Origin: Bedellia somnulentella
Taxonomy: Eukaryota > Arthropoda > Insecta > Lepidoptera > Bedelliidae
Assembly: GCA_963576735.1 (NCBI GenBank)
Contig: OY755175.1
Location: 6,712,401-6,776,400, forward strand
Direction: 5' to 3'
DNA length: 64,000 nt
In this document: piece after piece, positions 1-12,500 of the stretch
How the letters are laid out: every line of letters starts with the position of its first letter
How positions within the stretch are numbered: position 1 is the stretch's first letter
Notes under the pieces: generated by a model
Told to the model about the DNA's origin: nothing
The model's database searches: none
What the model saw: the letters and a program-made list of their open reading frames with translations, nothing else
Program-made: the position numbers and the translations under genes

Positions 1-65
1 NNNNNNNNNNNNNNNNNNNNNNNNNNNNNNNNNNNNNNNNNNNNNNNNNNNNNNNNNNNNNNNNN
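1..65. other. Assembly gap (N run)
   Basis: Run of N. The first readable bases belong to a tRNA-headed repeat, so the gap was probably caused by that repeat family. Confidence 0.99.
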
Positions 66-103
66 AAACAAAGGATAGAGAAATTTCGCGCTGGATGCCA
101 ACT

Positions 104-176
104 GACACTGTAGCTCAGTTGGCAGAGCGACGGGGGCGTATACCCGAAGGTCGCGGGTTCAAACCCCGCCAGTGTC
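104..176 (+). repeat. tRNA-like head of the dispersed 312-bp repeat family, copy 1
   Basis: The 73-base core folds as a tRNA: acceptor GACACTG/CAGTGTC, D stem GCTC/GAGC, T arm GCGGG-TTCAAAC-CCCGC. The anticodon arm is irregular: a CGGG/CCCG stem with an 8-base loop and no U33. The flank reads GAAATTTTTCTTTCC, as in the other copies of this family. It is tRNA-derived repeat sequence, not a working tRNA gene. Confidence 0.8.
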
Positions 177-742
177 GAAATTTTTCTTTCCTTTAATAAC
201 ATCTCTCTAGGGGTAATTTATGTATGTATGAGTAGATATACATCGCATTATGAACCAGAAGTTAAAGTATCAAAACGATACTGATACGAAATAGTTGATT
301 GCTACTGTTGATGATTATGCTTTTGAATGGTTGAAAACACTCTTTCCTTCAGAGTCAGACGATTGGAAGATACAATTTTCCAAAGTGTTTAAAATGTAAA
401 TTAGGGAAAAGTGTAAAAAATCCTTACATAATCATAGAAACGTTTAGTGAAACGGTATTTCAGTAGTTTCTGAGACACAGCACTTCTTGAAAAGCCGCAA
501 ATACGAGTATACGAGTTATTTTCAGTATGCAAACTATCAAAAAGGAATTTATTTGCATTAATTTTTGGCATTTGAAATAATATGTCAAGCTCAATTTATT
601 TTTCTTATCTAACTATTTCCGATTTACTCTTTGTTATTTTAAGTTATATTTCATTTGGTATTTTCCTCTTTTTGTGGCCAGTAGTTGCGCAGCGGAAAAG
701 GTTTAATAAGTATATTTACTTATTGTTTTTATTTTCTTTTAG

Positions 743-3700
743 TCCCTGACGAGAGAATAGTTCTGGAACCGGGGGATCTTTTAAGATGTAAATATTGTTT
801 CGATCCGACGAATGAAGGCATATTCAGTGAGAAACGATACATAGAAGTGTTTGGCTGGCCAGATTCCAGAATCAGCATTAATGTCAAGGGAATAAGCGAT
901 ATTCCTAAGTTAGTTTTGATAAGAACATACATTTGTACCTGACCATTTGATTTTGATTTTTTTTTAATTAGTTCTTAAGATTATTAATGAATGCAGTAAT
1001 GAATTTAAACAGAAACAAGATAAGAAAAGATTTGAAATCAATAAATGAGTCTACCACTATTTATTAATGAGGTCTGCCTCGTTCACCAAGCTTCAAAAAG
1101 TAAAACACCCCTTTTCGCATCTAGTGCTGTTCATGTTATTGTGTTATGCGACTTATAAATATTTTATTTATAGTTAAGCGTATGAGCATACATGAACGAC
1201 TCTCATATCAGAATTGTAAGGAAAAAATTACGACTCATTAAGTCGTCAAGTTATAAATCATTACTCCACTTTCTGGGAAAGAGACAAGGCATATACAATT
1301 GCATAGTCCATTCTATACCATTTCACCTAACGCGTTTGATTGCACAGACGAAACTGCAGTACGTAGAAACTTGAAATTCTGACCATTGGCATCTTTTATT
1401 ATTTGTGTGAGCACTGAGAAGGGAATTATAGAAATTTCACACCTAGAGTGGAATTCGACTAGGATTTTTGCTCGAGATTTCTCGAGGCAAGATATCTCGA
1501 GAAATCCACGCCGAGTCGAGACGAGAAAAATACCTCGAGAAGTCGAGAACTCGGGAAATGAATAGACAAACAAAATTCAAATTAAAATCCCGCAGTTTTT
1601 GTCTTCTGCCTCGGCGCAACCGCAGAGCGGCGCGTCGGTGATCGCGAACAGCTAATCTTGAAAATCTACATAAAGCCCTATTTACTGTAAAACCCACGTG
1701 GACCGGAAACGAAAGAGTTTTTTCTATATCCGGGAACATTGCCACCAAAATAAGTAACAGATTCTCTGCAAAGCTATTAATGCTTTAAAAAGCCATTTTT
1801 TAAAACAGTAGAAAATATATTGATTAGCCGTAAAATAATAAAATGACTTTGATTGTTTGAATGTTTTTGTTCATGAAAACCTCATGTGGGGATTATTACT
1901 AATAAAAAAGGAAAGAAAAACTTCGACACAGGCGGGAATCGAACCCGCGACCTCAGGTATACGCCCCCGTCGCTCTGCCATTTGAGCTACCGTGTCAATG
2001 GCTGCCAGTGCGAAATTCTTCTATTCTTTGTTTCTTTTACACTTTTAAGTAGTGTTTGCGTTCCCGCCCTCCGATTTTTTTACAAATTCGGAAGACGTTC
2101 TCAACATTTGCATTCTGTCTGAAAAGGAAGACAAGTGGCTTTGCGAATTTGTGAAAAAATCGGAGGTAGTGAACGCAAACACTACATAAAAATGTAAAAG
2201 AAACAAAGGACATCCGTGAAATAAATATTATATGTATCGCACATCCTGCACAAAGGAGCCCTCTTACCTACATTGGTCGTGCTGACCCTTAGGGCGAATA
2301 CATGTTTATTCCTTGTAGCGTGACTCGGAACACGTAAACTAAGCTTTGCCAGTAATTTGGGGCAGTTGAGTTGGGAAGAACATACCCTGCAGAACTATTA
2401 AGTCAGCCAGGATTCGACGGCTTCATTTCTTATCATCATGCATCATTCATAGGCTTGTTAGTCTTTTATCCATGCCCGGCATCGCTTCTTTTGACTGGCG
2501 GCATTCAGTCATTTCACGCCAGAGAGAGTTATGTTATGTTAATGACAAAATGTTTGATACTCAATTACGCCTGCACTAATACTAGGAAGGTATTGAGAAA
2601 AATAGGTGTATGATAAGTTTATCGATGTGATACTAATATCCCGATGTATTTTTCTTGAATCAATGAGGTATTCCCCACTGACCAACTAATCCGTACAACT
2701 AGTTGTACGGTTTGAAATGATTTTTGAAAATCTTTCCCCACCGTACAACTAGTTGTACGGTTAATATATTATTAGAAAATAAATACTTAATCGTTCCCCA
2801 CCGACCAACTATTTTTTTTTTGATAGAAACAAGTAAGTACATGGTGTTTCATATAGGAATGGGTTTGTACTTGTAAAATTTTCGCCAGTACAAAAACATC
2901 AAGAGGTAAAATAACTTAGATTTTTTTTTGTTAAATTTAGATCATTTTTTACATTTTAAGTACCAGGGTAGCATAAATATAAATGCAGCTTTAATAAAAT
3001 AAACAAGCTAAACTGTTTTTTATATGTATATATATATATTCTGCAGATTTCACTAATTTATAATACCATTTTTAAACTTGAATTCAAATGTTCACGCCGT
3101 ATATCCCCGAAGGAGTTGGCAGAGGTACCAATCCTTCGAATCATCACGTGACTGCGCCACCTAGTGTCCAGAGTATGTAACCACGTTTTGCTTGGACAGT
3201 GTAATGTAAGGTTATGTGATCGTGTAAGGAATGATGTAATTCGTGAAATGTGTGGTGTAAAAGATGATATTGTAGGAAAGATAGAAAAAGGAATGTTGAG
3301 ATGGGTTGAGAGATATAAAGAGCCAATGTGGAAGGTAATGTTAGGTGAGGTTTCCAAAATAACATATTTTCAACAATAGCAATTTTAAACGTCGTGTCCC
3401 TTGTATTTCCGGAAACGGTAGTCGTTGGTTGCTTTTATCATTGGGTAAACAATACTTGGCAAAATGCAAAAAAAATAGGATAAAAAAAAAGATAGAAAAG
3501 GAAAAACTAATCGGAGAAAATAACTCTGCATACCGTATTATCTTAGTTTTTACCATGTTACTTTATTAAGAATCTACTTATGTGACTTGTTTTTGCGTTG
3601 TGTTGTCTCATTTTGTTTATTGCAATTGATTTGCATCATCACCGCGTAAAAAAAATATTTACATTGACGTTAATACTTAAAAATTATGAAGTAAACCAAT

Positions 3701-6500
3701 TTGCAGCATACCAATTTTTGTACCAGGAACCCATATAATATTAGAAAATAGAAAATTTTCACTTTGAGAATGTAATAAAGACTAGAATTGTAAATTTGAT
3801 TAAACCAAACCATCCGCAACGAAAATTGTTCTTTCATCGACATATTACAATATTTAATATTTTACAAACGATTCATATTAAATATATTTTAGTGATTAAA
3901 TATAGCCTTTCGAAATGATCTATTCATACTTTATGAGTTTCTGAAAATAAAAAAAAAATAAGTTGAGAGTACTATGCATGGATTTATATCACCCGGTTAT
4001 GTCACAGAAACGGATAAAAACCGACAACATATTGCACCAAATTTCTAAGTTTTTTTACCACTTGATGTTTTTATACTGATGAAAATTTTACAACTACTTA
4101 CCCACCCTTTATAAAGATTAGTTGGTCGGTGGGGAATACCTAGTAGTCAAATTTAATCATTCCCCACCGACCAACTATTTAGTTGGTCAGTGGGGAATAG
4201 TTTAGTTGGTCGGTTTTGAGTTGTACGGATTTAGTTGGTCGGTGGGGAATACCTCGAATCAATACTGATTGAATTGTCACTTTCTATGTAGATTGGATAG
4301 TAGACCCAAGAAGTTGTTCCACAATATAGTGCGACGCACAGTTGAGGATGAAATATACAAGCAAGTGTACTTGCATGACCGAAAAGTATTTGAATTTGGA
4401 CCGCTGTTCATTGGACCGCACAGGTACGATTTCATGCTATATATTTCGAGTAGCTGTGTAGTGTTGGCTTAGAATAGCACTAACTATTTCTGCCCGTGGG
4501 CAGATGGCTCGTAAGAGGCGAGGCGACTAAAGGTATTTGGGCGTTTTAAATTATTCTTGGGCGATGCAGTTGGCGACTCATCACCAAGAACCTTTATTTT
4601 ACAATCTATTCCCCTCTTACCTTCCAAAAGCGGCTCATTAATTTCGTATTCTGAAGCTCTGACTTCCCCTTTTAGGAAATTAAAGCCGTGAGTATATTAT
4701 GTATGTATACTTCGAGTGATTTTAAGGTATGTTTATTTTTATATCCTCAACGTCATAAACGGTTTGATAACGCGAATGTGTCGTTTGAGTGAATGCCATA
4801 GGATCATAAAACTTTCCATATGTAAAAGTAAAATTTTGTACGTAATAATATATTGCAGGGTATATGAAGAGGAATATACAATAGAATTGAAAAATTGCTC
4901 TTTATTAAGAGCCAATGTAACAATAGAGTTTATAGAAGAAACGGAAGTTTATATTGCTGATAAAGGCTTTATAACTTTAGAGGTAACTACAATTAACTTA
5001 GTTTATAGTGAAATATGTAATTAGATGATCCATCATACTATGCTCGAAATATATATATTTTTAAAACATGCAATTTAAAACCTATTTTATATCTCATTTT
5101 ATATTATATTGGTGAATTATACAATATAGGTACAAGTATTTCGATGAGTAAATTATCTACGACAACAACTTGTAACCATGTGATTTGTTTTATACATTTA
5201 TGTATATACGAGTATTATTAGTATTTATTATGTCTTTTCGAATAGCAAACAGTGGCACTGGTTACGCTAAATTATTATGTCATTAATCAATCATCAGTTG
5301 ACAAATCATTATTTTATAACTAAGAGTCTTATACTCTTCTTCATAAATGTATGTAAAAAGAACATTGTATTTGTTCAGCCCGGTTGCAGTGAAAAACTTA
5401 AGATCACAGCAGCACCCGCCCAACTGGGCGATCATCAAGCCACGTTGCTGTTCTGTGTCAAAGATAATCCTGATATTATAACCATAGATTTTTCGTGCTC
5501 AGGAGTTGTGCCCATCATCGAAATATTACCTCTGACTACAGTTATAGGTAAGAAGTTGACTAGTAGCTTTTTTTTAACTTATCGCTTAAATTGAGGGTGT
5601 ATCAAATATTATTAATATAATATGGTCCACGGATACTCATCAATATATTAAATTATAGTCACTCGTCTCAGGTGCAGTGAATAATCTTATTTCTCCGAGA
5701 TTCCCCTGTTGGTAATACCATTTTTAGCACTATCCCCTAAAACACCCGAAGTAGGTTGTATATTATATAGCATTAGAAGAACAAATTGAAAAATATTACC
5801 ACTCATCCTTAAGTGATAAAAACTCAATTTTTTAAAATGATATGACGGTTGATGAAAGTTAACATATCGCGAAGAATCAAAGAATTAAATTATACTATAT
5901 GAGTACAGTTTCAGAGTTCCATCTCTTTTTTTATAAATGTAATGCATGGTTCGTGTCTTAAAACTGAAAATGGGTGGAGATGAATAATTTGAGGAAAGGT
6001 TCCAACTTTTGCTTACTATAAATGACCTATATCCTCGTAACGCCCGTTGTATCACTAGAGAAACAAAATCCTGTGACTAATAATAAAAATAATAATAAAA
6101 ATAAAGCCATAGGAATAGTTCTTGTTAAAGATATCATTAATTTTAATAATGGGCGGTCAGCACATATATTTTTTTGTTCCATTAGAGATACATCGGATAG
6201 AACTTACAAGTCATAACAATTTCTATACGGGCGTTACGAGGATATATTTATAATTGACCACTAAATATTTCAGATTACGGCAAATTATTGTTGTATCGGC
6301 GAGAGGACGATAGGTTTATAGTGAAAAATGACTCTATATTGCCCATTATGTGGAAAATCCGAAATCCAGAAGCATTTGCTGAAGACTTCGTGATAAGTCA
6401 TACAAGTGGAATAGTAGCTAAAAATGAAAATCAAGTAGTGCCTGTGTCTTACATGGCTTGCCGAGTTATTACTATCATCAATAAGGAGTTGATCATTGAT
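743..6500 (+). CDS. HYDIN: HYDIN exons 1-5 of this window
   Basis: The first visible exon starts at codon position 2, so the gene continues upstream. It encodes an Ig-like strand set rich in the FDPTNEG/FGWPDSR type. Exon 2 carries FGPLFIGPHR, a typical ASH opening strand ('F-G-x-hydrophobic'); exon 3 supplies IELKNCSLLRANVTIEF; exon 4 gives the closing strands (ITAAPAQLGDH, IDFSCSGVVP); exon 5 opens the next unit with DYGKLLLYRR and ends in phase 0. The 3.4-kb intron 1 holds repeats (2665-4255). The 3.8-kb intron 5 holds a Helitron, a foldback element and tRNA-like repeats. Confidence 0.88.
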
Positions 6501-9500
6501 GTAAGTTTTTATCCATTAATATTTGGTTTCATTGTGCCGGTAGTTTCTTACTCGGATACGAGTATAATACTCCTAGGAAAAAAAATTGTATTATCTATAT
6601 CTATACTTATAATAAATCTGTAGAGAGGTCAATTCTGTACATGAAATATATTTTCAAAATAACTATCAGGTGGTGATTAGGGATCGATACTGATGCCAAA
6701 AATGCAATCAGTAAAATTTTTGTCTGTCTGTCTGTCTGTCTGACTGTCCGTTTGTATGTTCCTTATGGAAACAAAAACTACTTGACGGATTTTAACGAAA
6801 CTTGGTACAATTATTCTCCATACTCCTGGGCAGGTTTTTGTATACTTTCCAGCAGAGTAGTAAAGGAGAATTTTGTCCAATTTTGGGAAAACGGGAGAAG
6901 TTACTACATTTTTTAAGCTTCCGTCGCGTGTGCAGCCTTAATGGTTAAACTTACATAGAAATCATGTATGACGGAAATATTCTTCATAAAATTATCTAAA
7001 AAAAAACCGTAACAGTTTATGTCTATCTTTTACGGTTGACTCACAATAACACGTGTAATTCCTAATATCTTAGCAGTTCGGAACATTCTGATTATATTTG
7101 TTTACTCTTACGTTTGTAAACCTCTCACTCATCCCTAATTTAAAAAAGGTAACATTATTACCTATTCAATAAAAAAAAATCATAGAAATCGGTAGAGAAA
7201 CACCGAAATTATACATAAAATAAGCCATCGCGCCCGTGACCAAAACCGAATCGTTACTAATTTACATATAACATACTAGATGGCGCCAGTAGGTGCATCC
7301 TACAACACGTAATGATTTATTTTTTTAGATTGTTATAAATACTTCATAGCGTTTTATTTCAAAATTTGCTATTAAACGGAAATACTGAACCGTTCATTAA
7401 AGCGCATTAAAAATCACCAAACTACACTGTTTAGGGAGTGCTATAAATTTAATAAATTGAAAACATTGCGCTGAATTTCACAATGCTTGAGCAGTGACTA
7501 AAGAAAGAAACCTCAGATATTTAAAAAACAACGCTACCCGTGCGAAGCTGGGACGATCCACTAGTTCTTTAATAAGACCGGACATGGCTATATTTTCGAA
7601 AATGAATGTAAGGTCGATTTTGTGATATAAAATTCACGTGTCACAGTGTTTGTCACCAATTTCCTCCAAACGGCTGAACCAATTTAAATGAAACTTTGCA
7701 TACACATTCGGTAGGTCTGAGAATAGGTTTATAGCTATTTTTTATGCTCCTAAGTAATACACATATTATACCCTTAACATTTTATTTTTACTTTATCGGC
7801 TACAAAATTTCTAGAAAAAACACAAGGGAACAGCATTTTTGTTGCATGAAATATTTTGTCCAATTATTATGCATTTTTAGGGTGCTGATTTCAGATTGTT
7901 TGTATCAGCTTTAATGTCTGAGTTACAAAAAAACGCGTTTATAAAGAAAAAAAAATATTTTTTTTCGAATGTCACTAGAAAAGCAAACATTATAGTCCAA
8001 GATCCCGGTGCCCCCAGACGTTACTTATTTTCTCATAAGAAATATAAATGGGATAAAGTAGTGTTAGTACGTACTTTGAGTGTGTGCATACCTGCTACCT
8101 TGGGTCGACGGCCAATTCATAGGTACCAGGTGCTAAAGGTAGATAAATTCAGTGCTGATTTTTCTTAAATTCTCAGTGCTGATTTTTACATATGTTTTAG
8201 ATATTGTTGTTAAAAATTAATAATCATTATTGCCAGACACTTTCCATCGGCGCTTACCCTTACCAGACGCTTTAAAGCTTCAAAAAAATAACACATTCTT
8301 ACTTACAATCTCTTGTTCAGACTTAACGCCTGAACAAAATATTACGCAAGAATACAATCAAGAAAACAATTGCCGTCACCCCTACGTCAGGCGCTTAAAG
8401 ATACTATATACAAATCTGTCTACTCATGTCACTTAACCTACGACCGTTGTACCATTAACAACCTTTTAAAATATATTAATTTGTAAAGCATTGTAAGCAT
8501 TTAATTTACACCGTCTATCCACCAAAGATAGAACACGTATAGTAGCCTAAGTATAAGAAAGATATCCATAAATAGATATCTCTCTCACACTCAAGCGTAC
8601 AAATAATGACCTCGCGCTTATACACATAGCGACACTTTATGTGTGTCTGGGGGGATGTTTGACCCCTCCAATTGGTCTGGCTGCTGACCAGGGGTGTTCA
8701 AATAGTTCCCCAAGGATCATACATAAAAATTAAGAGTGAGATTGTAAGTAAGAATATGTTATTTTTTTTAAAGCTTTAAAGCGTCTGGTAAGGGTAAGCG
8801 CCGATGGAAAGTGTCTGGCAATAATTATTATTAATTTTTAACACCAATATCTAAAACATATGTAAAAATCAGCATTGAGAATTTAAGAAAAATCAGCACT
8901 GTATTTATCTACCTTTAGCACCTGGTACCTATGAATTGGCCGTCGACCCAAGGTAGCAGGTATGCACACACTCAAAGTACGTACTAACACTACTTTATCC
9001 CATTTATATTTCTTATGAGAAAATAAGTAACGTCTGGGGCCACCGGGATCTTACTCTATTACCTACTCTTAAAAAACATTCGGTCGGGCCGGGAAATAGA
9101 TAAAAAGTTAGGGTAACAGCATTTCGAACGTTTTTTTGTTACTTTTAACCAAACAAAAATAACAATCATCTTGATGATTGGTAAGTTCCCGCCACAGCAT
9201 TGGTGTTTGATACTTAAGGTGGAGTCTTTTCTTATTTGCTCATAATCTCAAAGACTCTACACATGTTTTACAAACCAAATGAGGGACCCAGTACGTGTCA
9301 CGGGTGTTCAAAAGGAATCCAAAGTAATTGAAATACACTTGTTTTATGACCTCCGACATACTTAGTTTACAATATTTAAATGTATATATTCACCACAGAT
9401 GTTACAAAAACAGTAAGGATCGTTTTTACAATTATTTCTCGTCGTTGACATAGTTAAAACAATATTTTTTTAATTTAATGTTTTTTGACATGAATTCCTC

Positions 9501-12500
9501 ATGTGGGGATTATTACTCATAAATAAAAGATGTTATTAAAGGACAGAAAAATTTCGACACTGGCGGGGTTCGAACCCGCGACCTTCGGGTATACGCCCCC
9601 GTCGCTCTGCCAACTGAGCTACAGTGTCAGTTGGCAGAGCGACGGGGGCGTATACCCGCTTTACTTTAAATACAAATCAATCGTGCTATTTACTAAAAAA
9701 ATATTACTCATAAATAAAAGATGTTATTAAAGGACAGAAAAATTTCGACCCAAAAACCCGCGACCTTCGGGTATACGCCCCCGTCGCTCTGCCAACTGAC
9801 ACTGTAGCTCAGTTGGCAGAGCGACGGGGGCGTATACCCGAAGGTCGCGGGTTCGAACCCCGCCAGTGTCGAAATTTTTCTGTCCTTTAATAACATCTTT
9901 TATTTATGAGTAATATTTTTTTAGTAAATAGCACGATTGATTTGTATTTAAAGTGTTACAAGTGAAGAAATACGTGTGACGGCTGTATATCAAAAACAAA
10001 AGCTGTTAGAGAAAATCTGAAAGTAGATTTAAAATCAGCGACCTCAAATTAGTAAACAACAGGCATAAAATTTCATGCAACAAAAAAAAAGTTAAATGTT
10101 GTTCCCTTGTGTAATTTATATGGAAAAACAACGTTTGCCGGTTTAGCTAGTAAAATATCATATTATTTGAACTTCCGATAATTAAAGGCGAAAAATGCGA
10201 ACCAAACACTTGTAATACTCTATAGTGCTGCTAGTATAACTGATATGATATGTTTTTCAAACAGATTTTTGATGCCCAAGGGCGTGGTGATCCGATGGTT
10301 GTCAACGGATTATATTTCTCTGCGGAGTGCTACGATGTGAAGTTAGAGACTGCATTCGAAAATGCCTATGAAAACTTCCTCAATTATGGCAATGTTAAAG
10401 TGAACTCTACTGAAACTCGAGAGTTATACTTCTTTAACAAAGGACGTTATAATATTTATTTTAAGTAAGTAATGAAAGTGGTTGTATTAGATTGTAAAAT
10501 GATTTGTTTAACAATATTTTCTAATATAAACTGTTATGGATCCAGGTTGAAAAAAGTGGCTAACTTTCCGGAACCCTCCTTATTAAAAACTTTGGAGGTG
10601 TCAAAGGAATACGGCGTAATACCTCCCACCAACACTCCAGTAGTGCTCCATTTTACACTCACACCAAAAACATCCGTCAATTTGGTAAACGTGCCAGCTT
10701 ACAATTGCTCGATACTCAATGGCTACAAGAGTCAGATAGTTGTTGCTAAGTTTCCTATATGCATCAGCATAGCCTCATTTTACAATACGTAAGTATTAAT
10801 GTTATTCACTATCAAGTTTTTTAAAATTATTGCTAACCCAGAGAAAACCTTAGCATCTTAAGCTAAGCATAAATCAGCCAAACTAAGCCAAATTTAGTAT
10901 TCTAATCCCGAAATTTTAATCTGTGTATAATTAAATATTTTCTTATCAAAACAACTAAAAAGGTATGCATGTGTAAATAAAACCTTTGGTCTCCTATATC
11001 AAAGTTTTAAATAATCAACTACATAAAAATAACGAGTTATTAATATAAATATATTTGTTTATTTTTGGATATTATTACATATTCTACGCAATCTATTTTT
11101 AGTTGGATGGCTTAAATTTATGAATATGCAGAATTTATTAAAGTACCCTAAGTTTTCGGCGTTTGCAGTAGAAACAAAATATTTTCACGGATGCTACCTA
11201 TCAGTATTAGTTTAAAAGTGGTTTGAATGTAACCAAAACTGTCAACACCACGAAAAAGTATTACGTACTGGGGGCATTCATAGAGCAATTTGGTTTTACG
11301 TGCTGCTTGTATTGTTAGAAATAACAAATTACTCCATCCTATTTTAGCATATTACATTAATGTGCATTGTTTGTAACAAAACTCCCCCAAGACGTGTAGT
11401 CTTTATTCTTCTGAATGAGCTAGAGACCAATTCTACAACGTGTTTATGGTATTTTTGGCAAAGAAATGTTTGATGGGTTTGCCAATTTTTACTGTAAATA
11501 TCATCCGAAGTGATTGATGGATTGAAAAGATCAATGCTGTGGTTTGGGTGGGTGGTACATTATATCTCACTGATGAACATGAATTCATTTGAGGATCCTT
11601 CATTGTTCCCTTTACTTCATAATAAGATTTTAGATTATTATACATTTATGTAAGGTTTTAATTTTTATTATAAGGTTTTTCAGGTTATGTATTAGTATAA
11701 AATATATTTTCTGTCACATTCTTTAGATTTACACTATTACCCTTGGGAGAATTGAATTTCGGCATTATAGCAGTTGGGACGACTGTGATCAGACAAGTGC
11801 TGATAAATAATACGAGCAAATGTCCTTTATCGTTTGAAATCGTATTGCCTGAAAAGTATGCGGAACTAAACGTCGCTCCGCCTCCCTCTACGAAACCTAA
11901 TGCTAAGTAAGTATTATTTGTCTATTTTAGTTATAAAATTTTCCACATATCAGCCATTTTTTACTATAATAGTAATAGATCGAAGATTGCTGATAGCAAT
12001 TCTTTTGAGGCGCGGCATAACGTCCAATTTGAACAAAAGAGCTCCAACGTAAAATCAATATTTATTAAATTGGCTAAGAAGTATATTTAAACAAATGGTT
12101 TTGATACTGGAAATACTGAAACCATATAGGCGTAGCCATAGGAGGGGTAGCCATTGCTTAAGAATAGGATATTCCTTAGCAAGTTTTGAAAGTTGAGTGA
12201 TTGTAAAATAAAAGATCTTCGAGATGGATATCCAACAGCATCGCCCATGAATTACTTTAAATGCCCCAATATTCTTAGTTGCCTCTTACGAACATCCAGG
12301 AAGGGTGGGGTAGTGCTATTCTAAGCCGACAGCAAAACTAAAATAAGTACTTTATTTCACATTTTATTTATGTAAAAATAAAGCCAGAGTTATATTTTCT
12401 CTACAGAATCCAGAATCCACCCCTTCAGTGTGGTCATTTCCTTATTAAAATAGACGACAACCTTTTGGCTCCCGGTACAAGCAGGAAGATTGAAATAATG

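Noticed and set aside
104..176. A functional tRNA gene (and the similar ones at 1926, 9556, 39145, 51674 and in the array)
   Set aside because: The anticodon arm has the wrong loop size or lacks U33, copies sit in a longer repeat, and one copy has a retroposition TSD. They are tRNA-derived repeats.
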